From the NCBI GenBank assembly GCA_036571765.1, contig BROE01000001.1, forward strand, positions 15,708,084 to 15,772,083: DNA of 64,000 bases, given 5' to 3'. Origin of the DNA: Plecoglossus altivelis (Eukaryota; Chordata; Actinopteri; Osmeriformes; Plecoglossidae). The notes under the pieces are model-generated. The model did not search any database. It saw only the letters and a list, made by a program, of their open reading frames with translations, and was not told the DNA's origin. The position numbers and the translations under genes were made by a program. Every line of letters starts with the position of its first letter. Within the stretch, counting starts at the first letter, position 1. Below are positions 1 through 10,560 of this stretch, piece after piece.

Positions 1-410
1 CTCCGTACTGTGCTGGTTCCCCCTCCTGTCGACTCTCCACCATGTCCAGCCACTGGGCGTTATGCCAACGGAACTTCTCAGACTGGATCTTACTGCCCCA
101 CTCCGCGTCATACTCCTGCACACACACACACACACGCATGCACACACACACACACACGCATGCACACACACGCACACACACCACACACACGCACACACAC
201 GCACGCATGCACACACACACATGCACACACACACATGCACACACACACACAGACACACGGCAGACAGTCATCACACATGGAAGTGTGTGAGTGTGTTTCT
301 CTGTCAGTGTGTGTGTCTGTGTTTCTCTGTAAGTGTGTGTGTGTATATTTATCTGTAAGTGTGTGTGTGTGTGTGTTTCTCTGTCAGTGTGTGTGTGTGT
401 GTTTCTCTGT

Positions 411-444
<34 letters not shown>

Positions 445-1068
445 CTCTGTCAGTGTGTGTTACTCACGGCGATGATGTCCAGCGTGTTGTCACACACCTT
501 CCTGATCTCGGTGTTCTTGTCGTGCATCAAGTCTATCAGGTAGGCAGGCGCCTCTGCAGGGGGCGGAGCTAAGGAACGTCACATGACTACCAGGTGGGTG
601 TGGTCATACACAGCACTCCTCAGGATGACATAGGACCCTGAGACGACACTCGAACACCCCAAATACCTTCACTGGTTTACTGTACATCTCAACCATCAGT
701 ACCCCTGTCGCCTTGAGCAGAAGCTGTGGAAATGGTGGCCTGTCCCTTTAAGGATACGCGTGTGTTTGATGATGACATCACGGGTGGCCTGATGGAACAC
801 CATCTGGTAGAAGACGTACACGATCTGGCACACAAACTCATCGTCTTCCTGCTGGGCTGTAAACAGGAAGCAGGAAGTGAACAGGAAGCAGGAAGTAGGA
901 AAGCAGAAAGTTGCAGCGTGTGTTGTGGTGTGAAAGATGTGTGTGGTGTGGAAGCATGGTGGTGTGTGTGTGTGTGTGTGTGGTGTGTATGGTGTGTGTG
1001 GTGTGTATGTTGTGTGTATGTGTGAGTATGTGTGTGTGTGAGCATATGTGTGTGTGTGTGTGTGTGAG

Positions 1069-1106
<38 letters not shown>

Positions 1107-1307
1107 GTTGTGTGTGTGGTGTGTTTGGTGTGTGGTGTTATGGTGTTGGTGTGTAGTTGTGTGTAATGTTGAGTATGTGTGTGTGTGAAGCATTGTGTGT
1201 GTGTGTGTCGTGTGAGCATGTGTGTGTGTGTGTGTGAGGCATATGTGTGTGTGTGTGTGTTGTGAGAGGAGAGTGTGTGTGTGTGTGTGGTGTGTGTGTG
1301 TGTGGTG

Positions 1308-1352
<45 letters not shown>

Positions 1353-1443
1353 CAGTGTGTGGTGTGAGTGTGTGGTGTGCGCGGTGTGTTGCATGTGTGT
1401 GTGGTGGGTGGGAGACATGTTGTGTGTGTTGTGTGTGTGTGTG

Positions 1444-1476
<33 letters not shown>

Positions 1477-1736
1477 ATGTGTGTGGTGTGTGTGTGTGTG
1501 GTGTGTGAGCTGTGTGGTGTGGTGAGCATGTGTGTGTGTGAGACATGTTGTGGTGTGTGTGTGGTGAGCATGTGTGTGTGTGAGAGCATGTTGTGTGTGG
1601 TGTGTGTGTGTGAGCGTGGTGTGTGTGGTGTGTGGTGTGTGAGCATGGTGTTGTGACAGTGTGTGTGTGTGAGCATGTTGTGTGTGTGTGTGTGTGTGTG
1701 AGCATGTGTGTGTGTGTGTGTGTGTGTGAGAGAGCA

Positions 1737-1769
<33 letters not shown>

Positions 1770-1807
1770 GTGTGGTGTGAGTGTGTTGTGTGTGGGTGTG
1801 GTGTGTG

Positions 1808-1883
<76 letters not shown>

Positions 1884-2926
1884 CACACCGTTGAGCAGTT
1901 CGATGATGGCAGGGATGATTCCTGACTTGGCTAACATGGAGGCACAGGAGTCATCCATGGAGACGGTTCCAATCATGATCACCACCTCTAGGATGAGGTC
2001 ATCTTCCGCTGAGCCTGGAAACACACACCACACACACACACACATGCAATGATCAGAGGCCATAATGCCTAATGTAATAGCATCCATGTGCTGAGTCATC
2101 CCACATCTTGCACACACACACGCACAGACACACACACACACACGCACGCGCACACACACACACACAGACACACGCAGACACACACACACACACAGACACA
2201 CATACACACACACACAGGTGTGTACCTGGCTTGAGCCGTTCCTTCAGGTAAGGTACCAGGTTGTATTCTCTGAGCACCAGTTCCCAGTCCAGGTCAGGGA
2301 TCGTCAGGTTAGCCAGCGTTCCCAGACACTCCATCACAAACTCCTCCTCCTCCTCTGCTCTGATCTGAGCAGCTAGATCTCCCACGTAGTCCTGCAACAC
2401 ATAAAAGTTTAAAAGTTTCAGGGTGAAAGAAATCTAAAAGCTTTAGAAGAACAAGAAGTGACACATTTTGGGAGGGAAAGAACAGTTAAATAACTTTCCA
2501 TTTCAAAGGTTGAAAAAACCCCGATATTTTAAAAGGTTGAAAATGTGTTTTGTTTTTTCAAAGGTAGATTTTTTGTTTGTTGTAAAGGGCCGTGGGGGTC
2601 CGTACTTACAATGAAGAGGTGTTTGGAGGGCCCATCGTGCTGGGAGATGTTTCTGATCATCTTCATCAGGAGAGAGTCCTTCAGTTTCAGAGCTCTCTTC
2701 ATCAACAGCCTCAGACCGTTACCTGACACACACACACACAGACACACACACACACACACAGGACACACACACGCACAGGACACACACACGCACGCACAGG
2801 ACACACACACACCATGTACACACACAGGACAGGATGTTAAGCAGGCCAATGCACACTTTGCACAACTTCAGTATGTGTGTGTGTGTGGTACGGTGTGTGT
2901 AGTAAGATGTGTGTGTGTGTGTGTGG

Positions 2927-2958
<32 letters not shown>

Positions 2959-3516
2959 ATGCATGCATGTGTGTGTGTGTGTGTGTGTGTGTGGTGCATG
3001 TGTGGTGCATGTGTGGTGCATGTGTGTGTGTGTGTTTCCCACCTTCACACATGAGTTGTGAGTTCCTCTTGTTGGCCGCCAGGTTGATGCAGAAGGAGAT
3101 GAGCTCAGCGTCGATGCGATCCTCCCCGTGGTCATACACCATCCTCATCAGCTGAAGCACAGCTAGGCGTTAGCAAACATGCTAGCAACACTAGCATTTA
3201 GCACAAGCTAACCACAACTAAGGGTTAGCATCTAGCACACATGCTAGCACCACTAACATTTAGCACAAGCTAAGCGCAATGAAGGGTTAGCACCTAGCAC
3301 ACATGCTACTAGCACCACTAGCATTTGGCACAACCTACATATACACCTTCAGTCTTACAACTACCTGAACTTAGCATTAGCTTCAGGCTTACCACCACTA
3401 GTATTATTCTACCCCCCTTAAGAAATGGCATTGGGTTAGGGCATTTTGTGTCAGTGCTTGTATGGTGTGTTTGTGATTTTGTGTGTGTTTGTGAGTCTGT
3501 GTGGTTATGTGGGTGT

Positions 3517-3553
<37 letters not shown>

Positions 3554-6500
3554 TGTGTGTGTGTGTGTCTGTGTGTCTGTGTGTGTGAGACAGACCTTGG
3601 GAATGCAGTCTGTGTAGGAGAACATGGGTTTGAAGTTGTCGTCTATGCTGATGTGGTAGAGGATGCACATAGCCACCTGCTTGTTGCTTTTATCATCTGG
3701 GGATCACACACACACACACACACACACACACCACAGGTAACCTCACACGCACACACACATGTCACAACACGTAACACACCACCAGAGTTAACACACACAC
3801 ACACACGTACACACACACACACAGGTACGCACACAGGTACGCACACAGGTACGCACACACGTACGACACCACTAGAGTTAACACACACACACACACACAT
3901 GTACACACACACGTACACACCACCAGAGTTAACACACACACACGTACACACACACACAACACTCACGCACAGCACACACACACTTATCCGTATGCACACT
4001 TACACCCTTAAACAGGCACACACGCACTTATCGTATGCACACTCACACCCTTAAACAGGAACCCTCACACACACACACATCCACACACCCACTTACACCA
4101 CAACCACACTTACACACCCACACAGACACACACCAACACACCCACACACACCGCACACCACACCACACACAACACACAGTACGAAAACACACACACAGGT
4201 ACGCACACAGGTACGCACACACGTACGCACACAGGTACGCACACACGTACGCACACCACCAGAGTTAACACACAACACACACACACAACACCACACACAC
4301 ACACACACAACACAACGGACACAACAGCCCCTCCCCCCAGTGTACCTAGCAGACTGGTCAGTTTGGGCAGCAGCCCTGCCTCCACCATCCTGGAGCGGAG
4401 GCCTCTGTCAAACGACAGGTTGAGCAACAGACGCAAGGTGAGGTTCAACAGGTCCTCGTGGTCACATGGTACCAGCCGGGCCAATCGCTCCACGGTATCC
4501 ACCTCCGCCTGACAACCAGCCAATAGGAAAGCAGGATGGGTCAACAGACTGAGTGATGAAGATGGAAGCGGTGCTTTGTATCAACTCTTCTCATCTGTCC
4601 ACCTCCTCCCCATCTCTCCACCTCCTCCCCATCTCTCCACCTCCTCCCCATACCTCCACCTCCTCCCCATCTCTCCACCTCCTCCCCATCTCTCCACCTC
4701 CTCCCCATCTCTCCACCTCCTCCCCATCTCTCCACCTCCTCCCCATCTCTCCACTCTCCCAATCCCTCCCCCCCCGCATTGCTCTCCCCATAACCTCCAC
4801 TCCTCCCCACTCTCCACTCTCCATCTACACTCTCCTTCCCATCTCTCCACCTCCTCCCCATCCCTCCACCTCCTCCCCATCCAGCACCCATCCCTCCATG
4901 CTCCCCACATCACTCCCCACATCCTTCCCCATCTCTCCACCTTCTCCCCATCCCTCCACCTTCTCCCCATCCCTCCATCTCCTCCCCATCCCTCCACCTC
5001 CTCCCCCTCTCCTCTCTCACCATGTCGTTCTTGTTTTCCATGAAGATGCTGAGTTTCTTGAGGAAAGACACCACCAGCACCAGTAACTCCTCGTCCTCCC
5101 TCTGCAGAACCTTCACCAGCAGGTGCACGATGTTCTTGTTCCTCATCTTCAGCTCTGTGCGTGTGTCCTCTGCCAGGTTTAGCAACAGGTACAGAGAGAC
5201 TGAGGGAGGAGGGGAGGGGGGAGAGAGGGGAGGGGGGAGGAGGGGGAGGGGAGGGGAGGGGAGGAGGAGAGGGGGCGAGGAGGAGGAAGGAGGGAGGGGG
5301 GAGGAGGAGAGGAGGGGAAGAACGGGGAGGTGGAGAGGAGGAGGGGAGGGAAAGGACAGGAGGAGGGGAGGAGGGGGAGGAGGAGGAAGGGAGATGTGAA
5401 GAGGAGAGTAAGTAGAGGTGAGGTGGAGAGAAGGAGGAGAAATGGGAGGAGGGGGAATGTGAGACGAGGGTAACACACAGGTAAAAAATGATTAAGGAGG
5501 ACGATCAAACCTGCCCAGCTCAGCAGGTGAGCAGGTGTGATCAGGTGACTACTAAGGTTGAGCGGTTGCTAGGTTACCTCTGAGCAGCTGTTCCTGTTTG
5601 TGCAGAAGTCCCTGGTACTTCCTGTTTGTCTTGTCCATTTCCTTCCTGGCTGTACTGCTCTCAGGATCCTCCTCACGTGACACACGTCAAGGACACTAAT
5701 GACCTTAGCGTGATCACACACCTAACTGTGTGTGTGAGTAGCTGTTTCGTTTCACATTTCTAATAATCCTGAGTGTTCAGGAGATCCATCAAAATCAACT
5801 AGTCAGCCAGGAAATAACTGTCAATCAATACTGATCAATCAATTACTCATCTAATCCATAAATCGATCAATCGATCAATCAACCCCATCAAATAAATCAC
5901 AAAGGAACCAATTCATCATTCAGAATCAATATAGTAACAGCCCCCTCCCCCCCTCCCCCTGGTCCTCCAGTGGAGGATATAAGCCTTGTTCTTCTTCTGC
6001 AGTTCTTCCTGCCAGATGTCATATCTCTTCAGCTCATGCTCAATGATGTTCATGCACAGCGCTCCGATCTTGTAATGGGTCACTAGGCCGTGGAACTGGG
6101 AGAAGCTGACACACACACGCACGCACGCACACACACGCACGCACGCACACACACGCACACACACACACGCACACACACACACACACAGTGAGGAGGGAGT
6201 GTGTGTGTGTACTGTGTTTGTAGTGTGTGTGTATACTGTATGTGTGAGTACACTGTATGTGTGTGTACTGTGTGTGTGAGTATACTGTATGTGTGTGTAT
6301 ACTGTGTGTGTACTGTGTGTGTGTGTACTGTGTGTGTGTACTGTGTGTGTGTGTATACTGTGTGCGTGAGTATACTGTGTGTGTATACTGTATGTGTGTG
6401 TATACTGTGTGTGTATACTGTGTGTGTGTGTGTGTGTATACTCTGTGTGTGTGTATACTCTGTGTGTGTGTGTATATACTGTGTGTGTGTGGTGTGTGTG

Positions 6501-9318
6501 TATATACTGTGTGTGTGTGTATATTCTGTGTATATTCTGTGTGTGTGTGTGGTGTGTGTGAGTACCTGGAAAAGCAGAAGAACACGTAGATGATGGTGGT
6601 GGCCAGATCCACACTCTGCTTCCAGTCCTCCCTCAGTACCCTGGCCAGAGCCCCTAATGCTGTCTCTACACACACAACACACTAACACACACACACAAAC
6701 ACAACACACAACACAACACCACACACCCAACACAACACAGCACAAACACACACAACCATACACCCACACACAACACACACACACACCACACAACACCCCA
6801 CACACCACACACACAGTATTACTACCCCACCCTAACCAACAGTGAGTACTGATAATCCCTGCAGGATATGACATCACGGTAGCAGGATGTCACCATTGTG
6901 CAGCAGCTCCTCCAGGTTGTCAGGGTTACGGGCCAGCTGTAGCAGCAACCTGGATCCTCTCAGCTTCTCTTCTAGATCTTCATACAGCAGCTCTACGTAC
7001 TGATCCACCTGACTGATGCTGGCCTCCTCCTTCAGCTGGATGGACGCGCCAGGCACCACAACACACACACACACATACACACACAGACGCAGGCAACACA
7101 CCACACACCGCAGGCAACACCACCGCCAGGCACATCACACACACACACGCCAGGCACACACACACACACCGCAGGCCAACAACACAATCCAAGCCAGGAC
7201 AACACACGATGCAAAACAACACAGGACATCATGCCAGGCACACAACACATGCAGCTGTCAACCATGCCATGCCAGGGGCGCACACCACAACGCCAGGCAA
7301 CAAACACAACGACACAGGCCAGACACCCACACACAAGCCAGCACCCCACACACGGCGCCAGACACCACACCATAAACGAAGACAACATAACAACATACAC
7401 ACCATACACACACCATACACACATACCAGACAGCTCAGCATCTACAGTTGTTCAGGAACCCTCCTCCTCACAGCTCCACACACAGCTCAGTTCACCCTAA
7501 CACAGCAGTATAGTTTCAACCCTCACACAGTATAGTTCCCCTCACACACAGCATTCAAGTTGCCCCTCAACAGCCCTCCACACACAGCATCAGTTCACCC
7601 TCACACAGCCCTCCACACATAGATAGTTTAACCTCACACAGGTCCCTCACACACAGATCAGTTCACCCTCTCACACAGGCAGCATCAGTCTAACCCTCAA
7701 CCAGCAACATCAGTTACCCTCACACACAGCAGCTCAATTCCCTTACACAGCCCTCCACACACAGCAGTATCAGTTGTAACTCACCTCCATTCCATCGAAG
7801 GGCGTCAAGTCTCTGGGCTTCACCTCCTTCTGCTCTGGGACTGAGACACACACACACAGGACACACACACACAGACAACCACACACAAGACACACCACAA
7901 AAGACCACAACACACAGACACACACACACCACAACACACAGGAAAAGAAACACAAGTAGACAGTCCAGAGGGACTTGTCTTCACTGTCGCTCGCGTTCGG
8001 GGAGCATAGATGCAGGCGCTCACCTGTCCCAGAGCACTTCCTGTTCTGCAGGTAGAACAGCAGTTGCTCCACCTCAGCCAGCCTGGAGGGAGGAAGCAGT
8101 TTGCTCTCTCCAACACTCTGGCCAGCTGAGACAGGGCTCTGTGGAGGAGGTCAGACTACGCAGACGGATACTGGAGGAGGAGGAGGAGTGAGAGAAGGAG
8201 AGGGAGAGAGGAGGAGGGGAGGGAGAGAAGGAGGGAGGAGGAGGAGGAGGAGGAGGAGGAGGAGGAGGAGGGAGGAGGAGGAGAGGAAGGGGAGGAGAGG
8301 AGGGAGGAAGGATGGAGGAGGAGGAGGAGGGAGGAGTGGAGGAGAGGAGGAGGAGGAGGAGAGGAGGAAGAGGAGGAAAGGAGAGGAGGAGGGGGGAGGA
8401 GAGAGAGGGGAGAAGGACGAAGGCAGGAGGAGGAGAGAGGAGGAGGAAGGGGAGGAGGGAGAAGTTGAGGAGTAGATGGGAGAACAGGTGGGATGGGAGG
8501 AGGAGGAAGGGTAAGTGTAGGGCGGAGGAGGAGATGGGGTGGGGGAGGAAGAGAAAGAGAGGAAGAGAAAGATAAGGAGATTAAGGTAAGAATTGATTTA
8601 CCTTTTGATTCTTATGGAGTTCAACACTTTGGCATAGAAAATGTATTCCCTTGTGTGTGCAAATGCATGTTTGATCAAATCAGCCCGCTTTATCGTTTAA
8701 ATATTTCGTGAATCTCCGTGCTCACATCTTCTGACACTCCTTACGGTCACCCAGAACCGCGTCTCCGCTCTCGCCAAGGACGCTCGCCTCCACCTCATAC
8801 TGAACCACCAGCGCCTTCTCCGTGGGGTGGACTTCCAGGTTCCCGCACCGGACTTTGCTGCACTCGGGTCAAAACATATGGTTACCGGTGTTTAAGAGAG
8901 CTAAATAGACTGTAATTAGCATCGATGGCTAACTAGTCCCGACTGCTATATGATCGCCAATCACGCCCTCTGTGAGTCAACTCTTTGCCGATGTTTGCTG
9001 TTTTCCAAAGATCCAGTGAAGTGAATACTTTCCCACACAATGAACATGTCATTGGACTTGCTTTACTACGTTGGTCAGTACAATACTTATCTAGCTAGGT
9101 GTCGTAAAGGGGATTAATACTATTCAGAGATCTGCTATCCCAAACGTAGCATCCACACGACAGCTGACTAGCAAAATCTAAGCAGATTCATTGTTGCTAG
9201 CTAGCTAGTCAGGCTAGCTGTCTGCTACCGTAGCTAAACCAGCAGAGATTGAAAGCGGATCTGCCAGTTAGCTACCGTTTACTAACCGTTTTAGAAAGCG
9301 GGCATCCTCCGATTGCAT
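1..9318 (-). CDS. kifap3: kinesin-associated protein 3 (KAP3), 5' part of the gene
   Basis: KAP3 is the armadillo-repeat, non-motor subunit of heterotrimeric kinesin-2 (KIF3A/KIF3B) and links the motor to cargo in cilia and axons. Eighteen exons read in order on the minus strand: 9287-9318 (start ATG 9316-9318, MQSEDARFLKR), 8726-8857, 8024-8170, 7785-7840, 6894-7035, 6566-6665, 5981-6105, 5578-5676, 5021-5199, 4346-4508, 3596-3696, 3043-3151, 2610-2722, 2226-2391, 1889-2014, 758-856, 468-553 and 1-115. About 696 of the usual roughly 790 residues are present; the C-terminus lies off the left edge. Recognisable blocks include VELLYEDLEEKLRGS, LVVSFLKKLSIFMENKNDM and TLANLTIPDLDWELVL. Phases agree at all junctions except exon 8024-8170, which carries small indels. 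The junction 5981/5676 uses an apparent AT-AC intron. The family match is very secure; the a/b paralogue cannot be assigned. Confidence 0.96.
116..4345. repeat. CA/GT microsatellites filling kifap3 introns
   Basis: Introns between kifap3 exons are mostly (CA)n/(GT)n: 116-300, 300-460, 890-1888, 2100-2220, 2725-3040, 3480-3595 and 3700-4330. The last also has a recurring GGTACGCACACA unit and a CACCAGAGTTAACACAC unit. A TTAGCA-rich tandem repeat of about 60 bp occupies 3160-3340. Exons listed for kifap3 interrupt the arrays. Repetitive His/Thr or Val/Cys reading frames here are artefacts. Confidence 0.9.
4585..5010. repeat. CT-rich minisatellite (unit about 18 bp, CTCCCCATCTCTCCAC)
   Basis: At least 20 imperfect copies of an 18-19 bp C/T unit fill the kifap3 intron between exons 4346-4508 and 5021-5199. 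The next intron (5200-5420) is a GGA-rich purine tract. Confidence 0.85.
5677..5980 (-). other. kifap3: U12-type (AT-AC) intron in kifap3
   Basis: The intron between exons 5981-6105 and 5578-5676 has no usable GT donor. It begins ATATCCTCC at 5980 and ends in AC at 5677. GTCCTTGAC lies just upstream, with its branch adenosine about 10 nt before the AC. These match the known minor-spliceosome signals (ATATCCTY donor, TTCCTTRAY branch site). The AC junction keeps the frame: K-A, then a cysteine codon split across the junction, then EEDPE, parallel to the human KAVDEDPE segment. The nearby AG (GTGAG|GAG) would create an immediate stop. Confidence 0.8.
6106..7784. repeat. GT/CA-type repeats with degraded units in kifap3 introns
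   Basis: 6180-6560 is a tandem (GTGTGTATACT)n-like array. 6665-6840, 7060-7430 and 7440-7780 are CA-rich with irregular units such as CACACAGCATCAGTTCACCCT. The irregular one-base differences resemble unpolished long-read consensus. Two intact kifap3 exons (6566-6665 and 6894-7035) sit inside. Confidence 0.75.
8024..8170 (-). other. kifap3: kifap3 exon 3 with compensating-length indels (probable sequence error)
   Basis: The exon starts and ends like the KAP3 exon (IIRLRSLTSST at the start, LAEVEQLLFYLQNRK at the end), but the two ends are in different frames and straight translation reaches a TGA. A two-base excess near 8136 and a one-base loss near 8106 (GGAGAGAG where GGAGGAGAG is expected) would restore the conserved reading. 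The exon is 147 nt where the flanking phases need 146. It lies beside GGA-repeat and noisy CA-repeat sequence, so consensus error is the likely explanation. Confidence 0.7.
8171..8590. repeat. GGA/GAG purine-rich tract
   Basis: About 400 bp of (GGA)n-like sequence in kifap3 intron 2. No gene is visible in it. Confidence 0.9.
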
Positions 9319-9500
9319 CTTGTGAGGTCATATGAAACCGAGACCGGTGTAGGTGTGCTGATGTTGCTGGAAAGCACGAGGGACAGCCTACGGGACCGGT
9401 GGTCCGGTGCGGGACGTGGTTGACGCCCGTGAAGTCGCTATGATGACTGCTGGGTTTGTGTTACCTCTCCGGTCTCTGCTGCCGGTAAGTTTAACACGCC
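9319..9500. promoter_or_regulatory. probable kifap3 promoter, possibly bidirectional
   Basis: The kifap3 start codon is at 9316-9318 on the minus strand. About 120 bp away on the plus strand, 9440-9484 reads as a short open segment beginning ATGATGACTGCTGGG and ending exactly at a strong donor (CTGCTGCCG|GTAAGT). That arrangement suggests a divergent promoter with a small first exon on the plus strand. No downstream exon of such a transcript was found, so this is tentative. Confidence 0.35.
9440..9484 (+). other. possible first exon of an unidentified divergent transcript
   Basis: A 45-nt open segment starts with two ATGs and is followed by a consensus GTAAGT donor. It encodes a short hydrophobic/basic N-terminus (MMTAGFVLPLRSLLP). 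No continuing exon is recognisable before mfsd12, which is on the opposite strand. It may be a noncoding divergent transcript or a relic; the product is unknown. Confidence 0.25.
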
Positions 9501-10515
9501 ATCTAACGGCAGACTAGTGTTATATTTAGTCTGGTTCTAGTGTTTATCAACAAGAACTTGACTTGACTGACAGAACAAGAAATAAAGGTTTGTTAAACAA
9601 GAACCACACAGACGTTATTGAATTAGGGGGTATAAGGTGTATTGTGCAATATAACATTGGAACCATGGTCCACAAACACAGAAGGAATGATACAAAAATA
9701 TATTAAACATTAAAAACATGTTCTCTTCCCTCAGAGGGCATCGAGATAAAGACAGAACTCCAGTCACTTAGTCCAACTGGAAACACTTAGACTTCAGTCT
9801 AATATCCCTTTTTATTAAAACACATTCAAACGGCTCCCTTTTCAGAACAATGAGTGAGAATAGCTATGAAATCTCCCTTATTCATTGATGAAAAAGTCAA
9901 ACAATCAGGGCATAAAAACAAATAAAAGTTTGATTGAAGCAGACATAATGCAGTTTGTAAGGATCGTCTGAACTGATTGTAGTTTGTATGTTTGGCACTC
10001 AGACAAGCAGGCATGACAGAAGCTTCTAGTATACAAACAGAAACACACTGTAGTTTCTATCTGTCATGTGTGGATCATCCTTTACTGTATAGTCTCTAGT
10101 GTTCACTTGATGAATCCAATTCTTCCTCTCCCCCCCCCTCTCTCCCGCTCTTTTTACCTCACTCCTCCCTCTCTCTTCTTTCTACCTCCTCTCTCCTTGT
10201 CTCCTCTCTTCCTCCTCCTCCCTCTCTCCCTCTCCTTTAACCTCCTCCGCTCCCTCCTCCTCTCCGCTCCCCTTTTCTCCCTCCTCCCCTCATCTTCCCC
10301 TCCCCTCCTCTCTACATCTCCTCCTTCTCCCCTCTCTCCTCCTAGATACTGAGGAGTTTGGAGGTAGTTTGACTGACTCTGCATATCCATACAGGTTAGG
10401 GTTCTGGGTCCGAGGTCACTGGATCTCTTCTTCCTGGTTACAGCTGTTACCTGAGGAGTCCGAGGTCACTGGATCTCTTCTTCCTGGTTACAGCCGTTAC
10501 CTGAGGAGTCCGAGG
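9501..10515. other. kifap3-mfsd12 intergenic and mfsd12 3'UTR
   Basis: No coding region is seen. TTTATT at 9811-9816, which reads AATAAA on the minus strand, is a reasonable polyadenylation signal for mfsd12, giving a 3'UTR of about 700 bp. 10125-10350 is a CT-rich tract within that UTR. Confidence 0.5.
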
Positions 10516-10560
10516 TCACTGGATCTCTTCTTCCTGGTTACAGCTGTTACCTGAGGATTC
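10410..10560. repeat. mfsd12: 50-bp tandem repeat, three copies, across the mfsd12 stop codon
   Basis: Three near-identical units (GGTCACTGGATCTCTTCTTC...) span the last coding residues and the start of the 3'UTR of mfsd12. The predicted tail SSGNSCNQEEEIQ is encoded by the first unit, so the C-terminus appears to be made of repeat sequence. Confidence 0.75.

Noticed and set aside
689..2213. Long His/Thr-rich and Cys/Val-rich open frames in the first 4 kb
   Set aside because: They are translations of (CA)n/(GT)n repeats. They run across real kifap3 exons in wrong frames or through introns.
4541..5086. Gly/Arg/Trp-rich and Pro/Ser-rich frames
   Set aside because: Translation of the CT-rich minisatellite. 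Only 5021-5199 (minus) is a genuine kifap3 exon.
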